Source: Thermohalobaculum sp039180675 (GTDB taxonomy: Bacteria > Pseudomonadota > Alphaproteobacteria > Rhodobacterales > Rhodobacteraceae). Taken from it: 64,000 nt of DNA. The position numbers and the translations under genes were made by a program. Location of the stretch: NCBI GenBank assembly GCA_039180675.1, contig JBCDDC010000024.1, positions 1 through 64,000 on the forward strand, written 5' to 3'. How positions within the stretch are numbered: the stretch's first letter is position 1; each line of letters opens with the position of its first letter. This document shows, piece by piece, positions 61,706 through 64,000 of this stretch. Under the pieces are notes generated by a model that ran no database searches, had not been told where the DNA came from, and saw only the letters and a list, made by a program, of their open reading frames with translations.

Positions 61706-63220
61706 GTGACGGTGGCCGGCGCTCATACATTCGAGAGCCTGGGTCTGATGCAGTTCCCGCATGAGGGGCCGACGCCTGACCCGGATACGGTGATTGGAAA
61801 ACTGGCGGTCGACAGCCGGGAGGTGAAGAAGGGTGATCTCTTCGTCGCCATTCCGGGGACCGAGCTCGATGGCGCCGAGTTTGCTCAGTACGCGGTGCGT
61901 CAGGGTGCGAGCGCGGTCGTTGCGACCGCCGATGGGGTCGAGACCGCCCGACGGGATATCGGCGCGCTGCCCGTTCCATTCTTTGTCGCAGCCAATCCGC
62001 GGGCCGAGCTGTCCCGTCTGGCCGCGCTTTACTATGGGGAACAGCCAGAGGTGATCGTGGCGATCACGGGCACGAACGGGAAAACCTCGACCGCGCATTT
62101 CCTGCGCCAGATCTGGGCCCATGCCGGGCACAAGGCGGCGGCTTTCGGGACGACGGGTGTCGAAGGCGAGGGGTTCGACGAGCCGCTGCGCCATACCACG
62201 CCGGAGCCGATCACGCTGCACGCCTTGCTCGCGCGACTGGCGCAGAAGGGCTGCACCCATGCGGCGATGGAGGCGTCCTCGCATGGGCTCTCGCAGCATC
62301 GCCTCGACGGGGTTCGGCTGAAAGCGGCGGGGTTCACCAACATCTCCCGCGACCACATGGAATATCATGCGACGCACGAGGATTATCTCGCCGCCAAGCT
62401 CAGACTGTTCGACACGGTGCTGCCGGCGGACGGGACCATGGTGATCAATGCGATGGATGCCGAGCTGCCGCGGTTCCATTCGGTCAGGGATAGCCGGGGC
62501 GTTAAGATGATCACGGTCGGTACGGAGGAGGGGGTGGATCTGCGCCTCTCCGACCAGCGGTTTCGTGGCGATGGTCAGGATGTGAAGTTCCACTGGAAGG
62601 GACGGGCCCATGATGTGCCGCTCGACCTGATCGGGGATTTCCAGGCGGAGAATGTCGCGATCTCCGCTGGGCTGGCGCTCGCGACCGGGGGTGACGAGGC
62701 GCAGGTGTTCTCAGCGCTCGCTCATCTGACCGGCGTCAAGGGGCGGATGGAGCTGGCGGCCCGGCGGGAGAACGGCGCCGCGGTCTATGTCGATTACGCG
62801 CACACGCCGGATGCGCTCAGAACTGCCATCTCGGCCTTGCGTCCGCATTGCGCCGGGCGCCTGATCGTGGTCTTTGGCGCCGGGGGCGACCGTGACCCGG
62901 GCAAACGCCCGATGATGGGAGAAGCCGTGGCCGAGGGCGCCGATCACGCGATCATCACCGATGACAACCCGCGGAGCGAGGATCCGGCGGCGATCCGTGC
63001 CGCCGTAAAGGCCGCCTGTCCGGAGGGCGAGGAGATCGGCGACCGGGCGGAGGCGATCCTGGTCGGTGTCGATGCCCTGCGCGCGCCGGGTGACTGCCTG
63101 CTGATCGCGGGCAAGGGGCACGAACAGGGCCAGATCGTGGGCGCGGATATCCTGCCCTTTGACGACGGCGAACAGGCCCGCGCCGCGGTCGCGGTGCTCG
63201 ACCGGTCGGAGGAGAGATGA
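61706..63220 (+). CDS. murE: UDP-MurNAc-tripeptide synthetase (meso-DAP)
   Basis: Adds meso-diaminopimelate to UDP-MurNAc-L-Ala-D-Glu; 504 residues. ATP motif 'VAITGTNGKTSTAHFLRQIW', carbamylated-Lys region 'LHALLARLAQKGCTHAAMEA' and 'TDDNPRSEDPAAIRAAVK', whose Asp-Asn-Pro-Arg indicates meso-DAP rather than Lys specificity. The start is GTG 61706 with GGGTGAGG upstream, 4 bases after ftsI; GTG 61712 is a minor alternative. Stop overlaps murF. Confidence 0.96.
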   Translation: MTVAGAHTFESLGLMQFPHEGPTPDPDTVIGKLAVDSREVKKGDLFVAIPGTELDGAEFAQYAVRQGASAVVATADGVETARRDIGALPVPFFVAANPRAELSRLAALYYGEQPEVIVAITGTNGKTSTAHFLRQIWAHAGHKAAAFGTTGVEGEGFDEPLRHTTPEPITLHALLARLAQKGCTHAAMEASSHGLSQHRLDGVRLKAAGFTNISRDHMEYHATHEDYLAAKLRLFDTVLPADGTMVINAMDAELPRFHSVRDSRGVKMITVGTEEGVDLRLSDQRFRGDGQDVKFHWKGRAHDVPLDLIGDFQAENVAISAGLALATGGDEAQVFSALAHLTGVKGRMELAARRENGAAVYVDYAHTPDALRTAISALRPHCAGRLIVVFGAGGDRDPGKRPMMGEAVAEGADHAIITDDNPRSEDPAAIRAAVKAACPEGEEIGDRAEAILVGVDALRAPGDCLLIAGKGHEQGQIVGADILPFDDGEQARAAVAVLDRSEER

Positions 63221-64000
63221 CCGCGCTTTGGACAGCGGAGGAGCTTGTTGCCGCGACCGGCGGCGAGAAGGCGGGCGCTTGGGACGAGATCACCGGCATC
63301 TCGATCGACACCCGCAGCCTGGCTGCGGGTGAGCTGTTCGTCGCCCTCGCCGGTGAGAACCGCGACGGCCATGCCTTTGTCGCGGATGCGCTTGCGAAAG
63401 GGGCAGGGGCCGCTCTGGTCTCGCAAAGGCCCGACGGTGTGGCCGAGGATGCGCCTCTGCTGATCGTCGGCGATACGCTGAAGGGGCTCGAGGACATCGG
63501 CCGCGCCGGGCGCGTGCGGACGGGGGCAAAAGTGATCGCGGTCACAGGCTCGGTCGGCAAGACCTCGACCAAGGAGATGCTGCGCCTGATGCTCGCCGAT
63601 CAGGGGCGCACCCACGCGGCGGAGAAGAGCTTCAACAACCATTGGGGTGTGCCGCTGACGCTGGCGCGGATGCCGCAGGACACGGACTTCGCCGTGATCG
63701 AGATCGGCATGAACCATCCCGGTGAGATAACCCCGTTGAGCCGGATGGCCCGGCCGGATGTCGCGATGATCACGACGGTGGAGGCGGTGCATCTGGCGCA
63801 TTTCAACGCGGTCGAGGAGATCGCCGATGCGAAGGCTGAGATCTTTGCGGGCTTGGAGGCGTCCGGGACGGCGCTCCTCAACTGCGATAACCCGCACTTC
63901 GACCAGCTGGCGAAGCAATGCGATGCCCGGATCATCAGCTTTGGTGCGGAGGGCGATCTGAAACTGCGCCAGGCGGAGATCCGTGGCGATACCACGGTGA
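63217..64000 (+). CDS. murF: UDP-MurNAc-tripeptide D-Ala-D-Ala ligase MurF (3' partial)
   Basis: Adds D-Ala-D-Ala to the tripeptide. About 261 residues visible; the gene runs off the window. ATP motif 'VIAVTGSVGKTSTKEMLRLM' near residue 110, 'KSFNNHWGVPLTLARMPQDT', 'VIEIGMNHPGEITPLSRMAR' and 'AKAEIFAGLEASG' are typical. ATG at 63217 after GGAGAG, overlapping the murE stop (ATGA). Confidence 0.96.
   Translation, partial: MTALWTAEELVAATGGEKAGAWDEITGISIDTRSLAAGELFVALAGENRDGHAFVADALAKGAGAALVSQRPDGVAEDAPLLIVGDTLKGLEDIGRAGRVRTGAKVIAVTGSVGKTSTKEMLRLMLADQGRTHAAEKSFNNHWGVPLTLARMPQDTDFAVIEIGMNHPGEITPLSRMARPDVAMITTVEAVHLAHFNAVEEIADAKAEIFAGLEASGTALLNCDNPHFDQLAKQCDARIISFGAEGDLKLRQAEIRGDTTV

Overview
The window is chromosomal DNA from a GC-rich alphaproteobacterium, most likely a marine or halophilic member of the Rhodobacterales (Rhodobacteraceae, Roseobacter-like). 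The basis is gene content: an IscR-type regulator without the cysteine triad heading a mixed isc/suf operon, a VPLPA-CTERM protein, a membrane pyrophosphatase beside a soluble one, a TakP-like TRAP transporter, an EutD/DoeA-like hydrolase, and a division (dcw) cluster preceded by a long leader. This is inference from families, without database comparison.

Layout. 1-11.4 kb is housekeeping: the 3' end of an SLC13 permease, DUF2332, YebC, a DMT exporter coupled to purB, DUF6314, the N-end-rule aminoacyltransferase bpt, an RDD / AbrB-type membrane pair coupled to hisI, a NifU-like Fe-S scaffold, a VPLPA-CTERM protein and an AAC(3)-family acetyltransferase. 11.5-23.9 kb holds hppA and ppa, an MFS transporter, a desaturase, a P-loop ATPase, YceI, metA (predicted acetyl-CoA type), a lipoprotein hydrolase, ppk2, speB and tyrS. 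23.9-26.8 kb holds anmK, a peroxiredoxin and small genes.

26.8-36.6 kb is one long Fe-S assembly operon: iscR, an IscS-type desulfurase, sufB, six small genes of unknown or poorly known role, sufC, sufD, two Yip1-like membrane proteins, then sufS. It starts at a sigma70-like promoter whose -10 lies in a TAGAA-N3-TTCTA palindrome and ends at a strong hairpin. Most genes overlap or abut, so they should be co-translated.

36.6-39.8 kb holds a small Cys-rich protein, NIPSNAP, a DMT transporter, DUF952 and pyrD. 39.83-41.34 kb is a small accessory scar of lower GC: a HlyC-type acyltransferase remnant, a 24-codon ORF coupled to an Imm11-like immunity gene, a 49-codon ORF and an internally deleted IS3 element. 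41.3-45.3 kb holds a LigC-type ligase with its exonuclease, a GNAT, a thioesterase and a small protein.

45.5-50.7 kb is a minus-strand group suited to iron acquisition (PKHD hydroxylase, methyltransferase, Tat-exported DJ-1/PfpI protein, TonB siderophore receptor, DUF2946-like protein). 50.9-57.7 kb is catabolic: an EutD/DoeA-like creatinase-fold hydrolase with an HpcH/HpaI aldolase, a divergent DMT transporter and a three-gene TRAP transporter. 57.8-64 kb is the start of dcw: an UpsM-like leader RNA with its own terminator, then mraZ-rsmH-ftsL-ftsI-murE-murF, cut by the window end.

The most interesting material is the six-gene insert in the suf operon, the UpsM-like leader, the toxin-immunity scar at 39.9-41.3 kb, and a pair of related palindromic repeats in convergent intergenic gaps. 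No rRNA, tRNA or CRISPR array was seen.
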